A stretch of 23,009 nt of DNA. Source: UBA11574 sp964591175. GTDB lineage: Bacteria; Desulfobacterota; Desulfobacteria; Desulfobacterales; UBA11574. Made by a program: the position numbers and the translations under genes. A model generated the notes under the pieces. That model saw only the letters and a list, made by a program, of their open reading frames with translations, was not told where the DNA came from and made no database searches. The DNA is taken from assembly GCA_964591175.1 (NCBI GenBank), contig CAZQAF010000056.1, positions 1-23,009 on the forward strand. The letters are read 5' to 3'. Shown here piece by piece: positions 6,656 to 13,902 of this stretch (the first letter of the stretch is position 1; each line of letters begins with the position of its first letter).

Positions 6656-7957
6656 ATGCGAACTCGCATAATTCACAGCGGCGCGGAAGAGCTGACATAT
6701 GAGATCCGGAATATTATACGGGTCGCCGACAAACTCAAGGAACTGGGCGTACCGGTCTATCTGGAAAATATCGGCGACCCTGTGGCCAAAGGCGAAAAAA
6801 TACCGGTTTGGATGAAAGAAATTGTTGCCGAACTGGCGAGAGAGGACGCGTGTTATGGTTATTGTCCCACCCAGGGACTGTTTGAAACGCGGAAATTTCT
6901 GGTTTCCCTGAATAACAACAACGGTAACTGCCGCATCACGCCGGATGATATTATTTTTTTTAACGGTCTCGGAGATGCCATTACCAAGACCTACGGGTTT
7001 TTAAATCGAACTGCCCGGGTGATAACGCCGTCACCGACCTATACGACCCATTCTTCCTCCGAAGCAGCCCATGCCGGACTTCCGCCTGTTTGTTATCCCC
7101 TGGATCCCCACAATCACTGGTTCCCGGATATCGATGAACTTCGCCGCCGTGTCAAATATAATCCTGCGGTGGCCGGCATCCTGTTGATCAATCCCGACAA
7201 TCCGACAGGCGCCGTATTTCCGGTCAAACTGATCAAAGAGATTGTGGAGATCGCGAAGGAATTCGACCTTTTCATCATTGCCGATGAGATCTACCAGAAC
7301 CTGGTGTTTAACGGCAACAAAACCGTATCGCTGGGTTCGGTCATCGGCGATGTTCCCGGCATATCGATGAAAGGGATTTCAAAGGAACTCCCGTGGCCCG
7401 GTTCCCGCTGCGGGTGGATCGAAGTCTACAATGTTCAGCGGGACCCGGAGTTTAAATCCTACATCCAAAGCATCCTCAATGCCAAAATGGTGGAGGTTTG
7501 TTCCACCACATTGCCCCAAAAAGCACTGCCCCATATTCTAAACCATCCACGATACCAGGAATACCTTGAGCAGCGTCGTCAGCGGTATCAGCGATTTTCA
7601 CAAATTGCCTATGACCGGCTCCACAGCATCCCGGGAGTTTTGGTTAACCCCACCAATGGCGCCTTTTATATGAGCGTTGCTTTTGAAGAGGGGGTTCTGA
7701 ACCATGATCAGATGCTTGCGATTCCCAACGGAGCGGTGAAGAAACTGGTGGATGACATTACCGGCGATCCGAATATTCAGAAGGATAAACGGTTTGTATA
7801 TTATCTGCTGGCAGCAACGGGCATCTGCGTGGTTCCCCTGACATCTTTTAATACCCGCATGGAGGGATTTCGGCTGACGCTGTTAGAACCGGATGAAATA
7901 AGATTTTGCAAAATGGTTGACAAACTCAAAGAAGGCATTGAAGCATATATCGCGTGA
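6656..7957 (+). CDS. PLP-dependent class I aminotransferase, AlaA-like
   Basis: A 433-residue fold-type I aminotransferase. Motifs include GYCPTQGLFETR in the N-terminal part, SPTY, LINPDNPTGAVF, ADEIY and the PLP-binding GISKE with Lys243, then SRCGWIE. The stretch HWFPDIDEL...NPDNPTGAVF...EIVEIAKEFDLFIIADEIY closely resembles E. coli AlaA/YfbQ glutamate-pyruvate transaminases, so alanine formation from pyruvate is a reasonable guess; an aspartate-type specificity is not excluded. I chose ATG 6656 because GAGGAGGAG (6639-6647) sits eight bases upstream. The in-frame ATG at 6626 lies inside the foldback element. An Ala-rich leader with two terminators lies 270 nt upstream, and the gene ends close to a two-hairpin repeat that may terminate it. 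Confidence 0.88.
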   Translation: MRTRIIHSGAEELTYEIRNIIRVADKLKELGVPVYLENIGDPVAKGEKIPVWMKEIVAELAREDACYGYCPTQGLFETRKFLVSLNNNNGNCRITPDDIIFFNGLGDAITKTYGFLNRTARVITPSPTYTTHSSSEAAHAGLPPVCYPLDPHNHWFPDIDELRRRVKYNPAVAGILLINPDNPTGAVFPVKLIKEIVEIAKEFDLFIIADEIYQNLVFNGNKTVSLGSVIGDVPGISMKGISKELPWPGSRCGWIEVYNVQRDPEFKSYIQSILNAKMVEVCSTTLPQKALPHILNHPRYQEYLEQRRQRYQRFSQIAYDRLHSIPGVLVNPTNGAFYMSVAFEEGVLNHDQMLAIPNGAVKKLVDDITGDPNIQKDKRFVYYLLAATGICVVPLTSFNTRMEGFRLTLLEPDEIRFCKMVDKLKEGIEAYIA

Positions 7958-7989
7958 ATTCGAAAAAGGTGTGGTAAATTGCGAATTGG

Positions 7990-8045
7990 GTCCCGCCCCG
8001 CTTAAGGCGGGACGGGAGTTTGCTAAAATCGTTACACGATTTTAG
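7990..8045. repeat. Two-hairpin intergenic element, copy 1 (likely bidirectional terminator)
   Basis: The GC hairpin GTCCCGCC (7990-7997)/GGCGGGAC (8006-8013) is followed by CGGGAGTTTG and an AT hairpin CTAAAATCGT-TAC-ACGATTTTAG (8023-8045, 10-bp stem). A related pair occurs inverted at 14358-14413 and in variant form at 13487-13538. It lies between the convergent aminotransferase and PKD genes, and the PKD stop codon falls inside the second hairpin. Confidence 0.8.
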
Positions 8046-9193
8046 TTGGTCACTGATAGGGTTGTAGATGTGCTACCAGTTGCTCCTTTATTATCGGTAA
8101 CAATAAGGGTCACTGAATAATTTTGGAACTTGCTGTATCTATGGTTGGGATTTTGTCTGGTGCTGGTCGCTCCGTCGCCGAAATCCCATAGCCATGACAC
8201 AATGGTTCCGTCGCTGTCTGCACTGCGATCAGAGAATGCAGCAATTTTTTTACTTACGGCGTAGCTGAAATCAGCAGCAGGCGGATTATTCGAAGTTTGG
8301 TCCGGCATGACGAAAACTGAACTGTCAGCCGTGCCTTGAAGTCCTCCTTGGTCTTTTACCGTCAACTTGAATTTGAGATTCTTCCCGAGCAAGCCGCCAT
8401 TCGGGGCCGTAAATTTGGTTACGGCCGATGCGGCGTCAGCCAAAGAGACAGGGTCTCCTTCGACCTGGGTCCACTGATATGAGGAAATCCCGTCATCAGA
8501 ATCCGTTGAGGCCGATCCATCCAATGTCACTAAATTTCCCTCTGTGACGTCCATCGCGCCCGGATTGACAACGGCAGTCGGCGGCTGATTTTGCCAGGTG
8601 ATATTGACAATGCACGCGTCGGTATTTTGCAGCCCGCCGGCGTCGGTGACGATCAGGTTAAAGCTAAGGGAAGCGCCGTTTGTTCCAACCGTCGGTGCCG
8701 TAAACGTGAGCTTTGATGATGTCGGATTCGAAAGGGTGACGGTTGGGCCTCCTGTCTGTGCCCACAGAAAAGCGGTAATCCCGCCATCAATATCTAAAGA
8801 AAGAGATCCGTCCAGGGTTACAACACTCCCTTCATCCACCGTCTGGTCGGTTCCGGCGTTCGCCTGGGGCGGTTCATTCTGCCATGTCACGTTCACAACA
8901 CACACATTCTTGGCTTGATTTCCCCCTTGATCCACAACCGTTAACTCAAAAGTCAAAGCAGCGCCATCCGGCCCTACATCAGGTGCCGTAAAGGTCGGTT
9001 GTTTTGCGGCAGGATCAGATAGCGTTACAGCAATGCCGACGGTTTGAGTCCAGAAATAAGATGCAATCCCGTCATCCGGGTCATTCGAATTCGAACCGTT
9101 CAGTGTGACCGTCTGGCCTTCACTGACAGTCTGATCCGGTCCGGCATCCGCGGTCGGCGGCTGGTTAGGTATAACCGAAGGATCCATACACAC
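8042..9193 (-). CDS. PKD-repeat protein, apparently lacking its N-terminus
   Basis: A 383-residue protein made entirely of Ig-like repeats. There are three K319/REJ-like PKD units (about 10-104, 106-202 and 203-296), each opening with a PPxAxxG-type segment, DGI/GGI and a W-TQ/AQ signature and joined by NVTWQNEPP or NITWQNQPP linkers. A classical PKD domain with WDFGDG (336-341) follows at 304-383. Such domains bind partners or act as spacers in secreted or surface proteins. No signal peptide, anchor or sorting domain is present. The start is GTG 9193 or ATG 9187, and the frame is open only to 9229 upstream. I suspect a 5'-truncated remnant of a larger secreted protein, but a standalone gene cannot be excluded. 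Confidence 0.75.
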   Translation of the reverse strand: MCMDPSVIPNQPPTADAGPDQTVSEGQTVTLNGSNSNDPDDGIASYFWTQTVGIAVTLSDPAAKQPTFTAPDVGPDGAALTFELTVVDQGGNQAKNVCVVNVTWQNEPPQANAGTDQTVDEGSVVTLDGSLSLDIDGGITAFLWAQTGGPTVTLSNPTSSKLTFTAPTVGTNGASLSFNLIVTDAGGLQNTDACIVNITWQNQPPTAVVNPGAMDVTEGNLVTLDGSASTDSDDGISSYQWTQVEGDPVSLADAASAVTKFTAPNGGLLGKNLKFKLTVKDQGGLQGTADSSVFVMPDQTSNNPPAADFSYAVSKKIAAFSDRSADSDGTIVSWLWDFGDGATSTRQNPNHRYSKFQNYSVTLIVTDNKGATGSTSTTLSVTN

Positions 9194-9605
9194 TTCTATG
9201 GAATTTTGGCTCTCAACTTTATTTAACGGTCAATTGATTACATTCCAAAGGGTTAGGTTTTGTATTCAAATTGCATGGACATTACAAGCCAAAATTTATC
9301 GTCAAAATCTGTCAATGGCCATGACACTTTTTGACGAGTTAAACAGCGTCTTTGCGCATTTTTTAGTAAGACGATTCTCCAAACGGACATAAATTCGTCT
9401 CCGTCCCCCCAACATAAGGTTGGCGATACAAAAATAAAAATAATCTCAAACTGCTTGTCCGGTATAGAAGGTCCGGGCTACTTTTAGCTTCCTTAATTAT
9501 TCGATTTTTTAACATATTTAGGCTAAAGATTTTAGCGGCAAATGACGATAAAGATTGTGTTAACCGTTGAACATTAAGGACAGGCCTTTGCGAAAGGATA
9601 ATGCC
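9194..9605. other. Divergent intergenic region, no gene seen
   Basis: This AT-rich gap of about 410 bp separates the minus-strand PKD gene from the plus-strand kinase. Neither strand has a convincing ORF with a ribosome-binding site. The minus-strand ORF over 9363-9896 runs into the kinase and has no recognisable product. Small hairpins are possible, such as CCAAC/GTTGG at 9409-9423 and ACGGA/TCCGT near 9383-9404. TTGACA and TTGACG occur on the minus strand near 9315-9335 without a good -10 partner. No recognised riboswitch or sigma54 site is seen. Confidence 0.6.
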
Positions 9606-12140
9606 GTGCGTGATGACAGACCCTCGTATGAAGATTTGGAACGATCGATCAAAAAGATTGAAGAAAAAATTGCCGTCTTCTTCGGACCGGAGATTGACGA
9701 GTGCGAGAGCGAACAGCGGTTTCGTCTGATCTCCGAGACATTGCCGGTGGGAATTTTCGAAACAGATGAAAGCGGCGAATGTCTGTATACCAACACCAGC
9801 TGGCAGGAAATCTTCGGCGTGTCTTTGATCGAAAGTCTTACGGTTCAATGGATGGAATTTCTGCATCCCGATGACAAAGAAGCTGTATCCGAACAATGGT
9901 CGCAGACATTGGACAACTTGAATGCATTTTCAAGAGATTGCAGGATCATTAATTCAAAAGGCGAAAAACGGTGGGTTCATCTTCGTTCTTCCCCGGTTTT
10001 TTCCGATACCGGTACGCGGTATATCGGAACGGTCACGGACATTACCGACCGCAAGCGCACCGAAGTTGAACTTAAAAGGGCCAGGGATGCCGCAGAAGCG
10101 GCCAGTATCGCCAAAAGCGAGTTTTTGGCGAACATGAGCCATGAGATTCGAACGCCCATGAACGGCGTCATCGGCATGACCAATCTGCTGCTGGATACCC
10201 ATCTCGGAAAGGAACAGCGCGAGTTCACCGAGACCATTCAAAAGAGCGCCGAATCCCTGATGACCGTCATCAACGATATTCTCGATTTCTCCAAAATAGA
10301 GGCCGGCAAGCTGGAGTTGGAGATCATCGACTTTGATCTGAGAGTTACACTTGAAGAAGTGGGCGAACTTATGGGGCTTAAAGCATATGAGAAAGGGCTT
10401 GAATTTGCCACCATCATTCACCACGAGGTGCCTTCCTTGTTGCACGGGGATCCCGGAAGACTGCGGCAGATCCTGATCAATCTGGTCGGAAACGCCGTCA
10501 AGTTTACCAACGCAGGAGAAGTGACGCTGAAAGCCGTTCTTGAAGAAGAGGATGCGCACCGGGCCTTGATACGATTCAGTGTCAGCGATACCGGCATCGG
10601 TATATCGGAAGAGAAAATGGACCGGTTATTTAAATCGTTTTCACAAATTGATGGTTCCACTTCCCGTAAGTACGGCGGTACGGGTCTGGGATTGGCCATA
10701 TCCAAGCAACTCACGGAATTGATGGGAGGATCCACTGGTGTTGACAGCAAAGAAGGCGAGGGGAGCACGTTCTGGTTTACGGTGGCACTCGAAAAGCAGC
10801 CCGATATAAATGAGATCTTAACAATCCCAGAGGATATTCAGAAAAAACGAATCCTTATCGTTGATGACAATTCCGTCAATCGACAGGTTTTCAGGGAACA
10901 GCTCAAATCCTGGGGCTGCCGATATGGTGAAGCCTTCACCGGGACACAAGCCATGGATGAGCTGCGACGGGCCCGGGAAATGAAAGACCCCTTTGAGATT
11001 GCAATTATCGACATGCAGATGCCGGAAATAGATGGCGAAGAATTGGGGCGCTTAATCAAAAAGGATCCAAACCTTGCGACAACGGTTCTCATCATGGTCA
11101 GTTCCTTGGGAACACGGGGGGATGCCGCCCGTTTGAAAAACATTGGTTTCGCCGCTTATTTAACAAAGCCGATCAAACGGTCACAGTTGTATGACTGTCT
11201 CGCAGCAACAGCCGGAAGGTTTAAAGAAAAAGAAAGACCCCAAGATACCGCCATCATCACACGTTACTCCCTGGTCGATAATAAAAAACGCCGGGTGCGA
11301 CTATTACTGGCCGAAGACGATCCCACCAACCAGAAAGTGGCGCTAAATATCCTGAAAAAATTCGGTTATTGGGCCGATGCCGTGAGCAACGGTCAAGAGG
11401 TATTGGACGCCCTTAAGAAGGCTCCCTATGATATCGTATTGATGGATATACAGATGCCGGTAATGGACGGATATGCGGCCACGGCTCAAATTCGGCAGTT
11501 GGAAGTCGAATCTCTGCGCGCTAAATCCGATGAGAAAGATTCCGGTGGTGCGTCTGTTCCCTGTTTTTTGTATCTGGAGCAATCGAAAAGAATCCCTATT
11601 ATCGCCATGACCGCTCATGCCATGAAAGGCGATCGTGAGAAATGCATCGCGTCGGGAATGGATGATTATACGCCAAAACCTATTAACCCCCAAGAAGTTT
11701 TGGAAAAGATCGAAAAGTGGACCGGTGCTGAACGCAGTGCCCCCGCTGCTGAGACCGCGTCCGAGGTCTCAGGAAAAGATCAACTGCCGGATTCAAAGGA
11801 AGAAACACAGCCATTGGATTTTGAAAAAGCCCTTGAAAGGGCCATGGGCGACAAAGAATTCCTTAAGATGCTCCTCGAAGGGTTTATTCAGGAGCTTCCC
11901 GGTCAGATTGAATCCATAAAGGCGGCCATTGCCGGAGCGGATGCATCGGGGCTGACCGAAGAGGCGCATAAGATAAAGGGTGCGGCCGCCAACCTGAGTG
12001 CCTGCGAAATCTCCGAAGCGGCAAAATCATTGGAAGAAATCGGACGAAGCCGGAACATGGACGGGGCCGATCAAATGTTTTCCGTTTTGGTGAAGGAAAG
12101 TAAACGTCTGGCGGAGTATATGGAACGGGCGGAATGGTAA
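9606..12140 (+). CDS. Hybrid sensor histidine kinase PAS-HisKA-HATPase-REC-REC-Hpt
   Basis: An 844-residue soluble multi-step phosphorelay kinase with no membrane segment. A short coiled segment (RPSYEDLERSIKKIEEK) leads into a PAS/PAC domain (about 38-150). HisKA has His179 in NMSHEIRTPMNG, and the HATPase domain carries NLVGNAVKFT, DTGIGI and GGTGLGLAI. Receiver 1 has Asp469 (IIDMQMP). Receiver 2 has Asp614 (LMDIQMP) plus an unusual ~20-residue insertion before IPIIAMTAHAM. The C-terminal Hpt domain has His788 (HKIKGAAANL). The signal and the final response regulator are unknown, and no regulator gene is adjacent. The start is uncertain: GTG 9606 has AAAGGA seven bases upstream and gives the usual short lead before PSYEDLE, while TTG 9588 (AAGGA upstream) and TTG 9567 are in-frame alternatives. 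Confidence 0.93.
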   Translation: MRDDRPSYEDLERSIKKIEEKIAVFFGPEIDECESEQRFRLISETLPVGIFETDESGECLYTNTSWQEIFGVSLIESLTVQWMEFLHPDDKEAVSEQWSQTLDNLNAFSRDCRIINSKGEKRWVHLRSSPVFSDTGTRYIGTVTDITDRKRTEVELKRARDAAEAASIAKSEFLANMSHEIRTPMNGVIGMTNLLLDTHLGKEQREFTETIQKSAESLMTVINDILDFSKIEAGKLELEIIDFDLRVTLEEVGELMGLKAYEKGLEFATIIHHEVPSLLHGDPGRLRQILINLVGNAVKFTNAGEVTLKAVLEEEDAHRALIRFSVSDTGIGISEEKMDRLFKSFSQIDGSTSRKYGGTGLGLAISKQLTELMGGSTGVDSKEGEGSTFWFTVALEKQPDINEILTIPEDIQKKRILIVDDNSVNRQVFREQLKSWGCRYGEAFTGTQAMDELRRAREMKDPFEIAIIDMQMPEIDGEELGRLIKKDPNLATTVLIMVSSLGTRGDAARLKNIGFAAYLTKPIKRSQLYDCLAATAGRFKEKERPQDTAIITRYSLVDNKKRRVRLLLAEDDPTNQKVALNILKKFGYWADAVSNGQEVLDALKKAPYDIVLMDIQMPVMDGYAATAQIRQLEVESLRAKSDEKDSGGASVPCFLYLEQSKRIPIIAMTAHAMKGDREKCIASGMDDYTPKPINPQEVLEKIEKWTGAERSAPAAETASEVSGKDQLPDSKEETQPLDFEKALERAMGDKEFLKMLLEGFIQELPGQIESIKAAIAGADASGLTEEAHKIKGAAANLSACEISEAAKSLEEIGRSRNMDGADQMFSVLVKESKRLAEYMERAEW

Positions 12141-12147
12141 TCGGTAG

Positions 12148-12650
12148 AGTGACTAAAGTTTGAAGTGATCTAAAGTGATCTAAAGTCTGAAAATGGATAA
12201 TAAAGAGTTTTCAAAAGATCTTGAAAAGCGAACAAGGAAATTCGCCGTTACAATAATTCGTTTATCCACAAAGTTACCTTCCACACCTGAAGGAATGGTG
12301 GTTCGAAACCAAATCACAAAAGCCGGTACATCTGTCGGTGCGAATTACCGGGAAGCTAATAGGGCAAGGAGCAGAGCTGATTTCAAAAATAAAATCAAAA
12401 TTTGTGAAAGTGAATCAAGTGAGACGCAATACTGGCTGGAGGTCATATTAGAGGTAAAATGGTTATCTTGGGAAGAGATGAAACCTGAATATAATGAATG
12501 CAGCGAGCTACTTGCCATATTCACCACTATCGGAAAAAATAAATAAATTGTTCAAGCTTGAGGAATACGTTTTGAGTGCGACAGATTATAATAAAAATGA
12601 TAGAATACTTTAACTTTAGGCACTTTAGATCACTTTAAACTTTAGTCACT
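12148..12650 (+). mobile_element. IVS-like element: four-helix-bundle gene between inverted repeats
   Basis: The left end (12148-12187), beginning AGTGACTAAAGTTTGAAGTG and continuing ATCTAAAGT, is a near-perfect inverted match of the right end (12612-12650), which ends ACTTTAAACTTTAGTCACT. The repeats are about 38 bp with few mismatches and are built of CTAAAGT units. They enclose one gene of the 23S rRNA intervening-sequence protein family. Ribosomal IVS elements also have complementary ends that fold into a stem, but this copy lies outside any rRNA, between a kinase and a phosphoesterase. A solo copy of the right end is at 19694-19765. No target-site duplication is clear. Confidence 0.65.
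12193..12546 (+). CDS. Four-helix-bundle protein of the 23S rRNA IVS family
   Basis: A 117-residue protein matching the four-helix-bundle (S23/IVS) family: helix 1 with EKRTRKFAVTIIRLSTKLP, the conserved VRNQITKAGTSVGANYREA segment (residues about 38-56), SRADFKNKIKICESESSETQYWLE, and a C-terminal helix. These proteins form pentameric helical bundles; related Avd proteins serve diversity-generating retroelements, and others are encoded in rRNA intervening sequences. There is no reverse transcriptase or template repeat nearby, so a retroelement role is not supported. The start is ATG with only a weak purine stretch before it. The gene fills most of an inverted-repeat-bounded element, so it is probably cargo or part of that element. 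Confidence 0.85.
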   Translation: MDNKEFSKDLEKRTRKFAVTIIRLSTKLPSTPEGMVVRNQITKAGTSVGANYREANRARSRADFKNKIKICESESSETQYWLEVILEVKWLSWEEMKPEYNECSELLAIFTTIGKNK

Positions 12651-12665
12651 TGTAATTTTATATAT

Positions 12666-13337
12666 ATGAATGCCATCGTTGTCAGCGATTTACATATCGG
12701 ATCTCAATTTTTTCTCCACAACGGCTTTGAGCGCTTTCTTAGAAAAGTTCCCAAAGAATGCGAACTGATCCTAAACGGCGATGTTCTGGACGATCCCAAT
12801 CAAAGATTGCGCCCCGATCATCAGCGAATTCTGAAACTCATCGAACACGTCTCGCGCCGCCAGCGGGTCGTCTGGGTACGGGGAAATCACGATAACGGTT
12901 GTGTGCCGAACGGGTTTAAACACATCCATTTTAAGACCCGTTATACCCTAGAGAACAGATTATTGATATCCCATGGTTACGACTTCGATGGTATCATGCC
13001 CAGAAGCCGGATGTTCATTCAGTCATTTAAATTCATTCATGACCTTATGATCAAATGGGGGGCCAAACCCGTACATGTGGCAAATTTTGCCAAAAATTTC
13101 GGATGGCTTTATAAAGTCCTTCGAGATAATGTCATGAAGAATGCGGTCAATTGTGCTTTGGAAAACGGATATGAAGCGGTTGTTTGCGGGCATACGCACT
13201 TTCCGGAGGATCGGGTGTTTAAGGGCATCAGATATATGAACACCGGGGCATGGACCGAATTGCCCGCCTTTTATCTCCGGATGTCCGAAAGTGAAATGAC
13301 ACTAAAAAAAGCCGACCATCTCTCCTCTGTTCGATAA
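12666..13337 (+). CDS. Metallophosphoesterase, UDP-2,3-diacylglucosamine diphosphatase-like (LpxH-like)
   Basis: A 223-residue calcineurin-type phosphoesterase with the metal-binding motifs in order: DLH (Asp8, His10), NGD (Asp39), GNHDN (Asn74, His75), SHG (His103) and GHTH (His176, His178). The layout and length (E. coli LpxH is about 240) fit LpxH/YbbF-type enzymes, which cleave UDP-diacylglucosamine to lipid X in lipid A synthesis. A hydrophobic and basic insert around residues 113-150 could contact lipid or membrane. Broader assignment as a related phosphoesterase is the alternative. It begins 15 nt after the right end of the inverted-repeat element, so that element forms its immediate upstream region. 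A two-hairpin repeat lies about 150 nt after its stop. Confidence 0.8.
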   Translation: MNAIVVSDLHIGSQFFLHNGFERFLRKVPKECELILNGDVLDDPNQRLRPDHQRILKLIEHVSRRQRVVWVRGNHDNGCVPNGFKHIHFKTRYTLENRLLISHGYDFDGIMPRSRMFIQSFKFIHDLMIKWGAKPVHVANFAKNFGWLYKVLRDNVMKNAVNCALENGYEAVVCGHTHFPEDRVFKGIRYMNTGAWTELPAFYLRMSESEMTLKKADHLSSVR

Positions 13338-13486
13338 CCCTCATCTTGCGTCTCGAAAATTCTGCGGGCTGTTGAGATTAAAGATATTCTGATCGTTTTT
13401 GAGATACGTTGGTTCCATGAAATGATGACGTTTAAAAGGATTTTATATCACTCTTGTCCAAAAACGATCCTCTATGCTGATTAAGA

Positions 13487-13538
13487 TCTCGCAGGTTTAC
13501 CTGCGGGAGTTTTATAAAATCGTATCACGATTTTATAA
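13487..13538. repeat. Two-hairpin intergenic element, copy 2 (variant)
   Basis: The first hairpin is CTCGCAGG-TTTA-CCTGCGGG (about 13488-13507). The second is TTATAAAATCGT-ATC-ACGATTTTATAA (13512-13538), a perfect 12-bp stem. The second hairpin and the GGGAGTTTT linker match the other two copies; the first hairpin keeps its shape but not its sequence. It sits after the LpxH-like gene and eight bases before the -35 box of the next promoter, so it may insulate the two units. Confidence 0.75.
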
Positions 13539-13545
13539 CTGAAAT

Positions 13546-13574
13546 TTGACATCAGCTTCATCCGTTTATATTAT
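13546..13574 (+). promoter_or_regulatory. Strong sigma70-like promoter for the Cys-rich/thioesterase operon
   Basis: TTGACA (13546-13551), a 17-base spacer, then TATTAT (13569-13574). This is the best consensus promoter in the window. An overlapping TATAAT at 13572 has a 20-base spacer and is less likely. The expected start near 13581 gives a leader of about 130 nt before the Cys-rich gene at 13713. Confidence 0.7.
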
Positions 13575-13605
13575 AATGTTTTACTACGCAAAAACAGCAA
13601 TCATG

Positions 13606-13692
13606 ATGAGAAAACGAGACCAGGAGGCTGGACAAATGATTCGAGGCGGTGAAATTCGGGTGCGGCGTTTTTATATTGAGATGTTTTCTCAT
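13606..13692 (+). promoter_or_regulatory. Structured 5' leader with a long-range 10-bp stem
   Basis: ATGAGAAAAC (13606-13615) is perfectly complementary to GTTTTCTCAT (13683-13692), closing a 67-base loop just inside the predicted transcript. Within it, CCAG-GAGG-CTGG (13620-13631) presents an AGGAGG ribosome-binding site in its loop. No known riboswitch consensus is recognised. A cis-regulatory leader is possible, but the interior is purine-rich and shows few other pairings. Confidence 0.35.
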
Positions 13693-13710
13693 TTACAGAT
13701 GGGAGCTTAA
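13636..13710 (+). CDS. Candidate 24-residue leader ORF before the Cys-rich gene
   Basis: This short ORF (MIRGGEIRVRRFYIEMFSHL and four more residues) is preceded by AGGAGG eight bases upstream, the strongest Shine-Dalgarno in the region. It ends two bases before the ATG of the Cys-rich protein, so its translation could be coupled to that gene. The frame is open back to ATG 13603, which has no ribosome-binding site. It is basic, with no known family. A translated regulatory uORF and a chance ORF are both possible. Confidence 0.35.
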   Translation: MIRGGEIRVRRFYIEMFSHLQMGA

Positions 13711-13712
13711 CC

Positions 13713-13901
13713 ATGCCGTTCGTGACTGTACCCGGTTTGAAGGGGAAAGTTTACATCCCCGAAAAACAACGGGAAAACCCTAAAAAACATCCATGCAAGG
13801 ATTGTTATTCCTGCCAGCATTGTAGTGACGACAGGTGCAGGGTATGTCTTTGCCCGAAAAACGATGAATGCAAAAAACATAATGGTTTGGAAAGAGAATG
13901 A
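13713..13901 (+). CDS. Small Cys-rich (probable metal-binding) protein
   Basis: This 62-residue protein has eight cysteines at 28, 31, 34, 37, 42, 45, 47 and 53, forming CxxCxxCxxC followed by CxxCxC and a last Cys. The pattern suggests one or two zinc or Fe-S sites. It is not a standard ferredoxin, because the CxxCxxCxxxCP signature is missing. I do not recognise a named family. GGGAG lies about seven bases before the ATG. Its TGA is one base before the ATG of the thioesterase (TGATATG), so the two are translationally linked and driven by the strong promoter at 13546. A role linked to the thioesterase is inferred from spacing only. Confidence 0.75.
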   Translation: MPFVTVPGLKGKVYIPEKQRENPKKHPCKDCYSCQHCSDDRCRVCLCPKNDECKKHNGLERE

Positions 13902-13902
13902 T

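Noticed and set aside
6494..6676. Similar peptides in open frames at 6494-6676 (minus) and 16309-16539 (plus)
   Set aside because: The shared NPQN...PAV...LEQK pattern comes from the two foldback element copies and not from a conserved protein; neither frame has a start with a ribosome-binding site within the element.
6626..7957. Upstream ATG 6626 as the aminotransferase start
   Set aside because: It lies inside the terminal repeat of the foldback element with no ribosome-binding site, whereas ATG 6656 has GAGGAGGAG at ideal spacing.
9363..9896. Minus-strand 177-codon ORF upstream of and overlapping the kinase start
   Set aside because: More than half lies opposite the conserved PAS-kinase coding sequence, and it has no recognisable domain or ribosome-binding site.
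12193..12546. Diversity-generating retroelement accessory (Avd) interpretation of the four-helix-bundle gene
   Set aside because: No reverse transcriptase, template repeat or variable repeat is present in the window.
13606..13692. Known riboswitch class in the leader of the Cys-rich gene
   Set aside because: I looked for cobalamin, c-di-GMP, TPP, SAM and purine consensus blocks and found none; only a stem and a small ORF can be supported.
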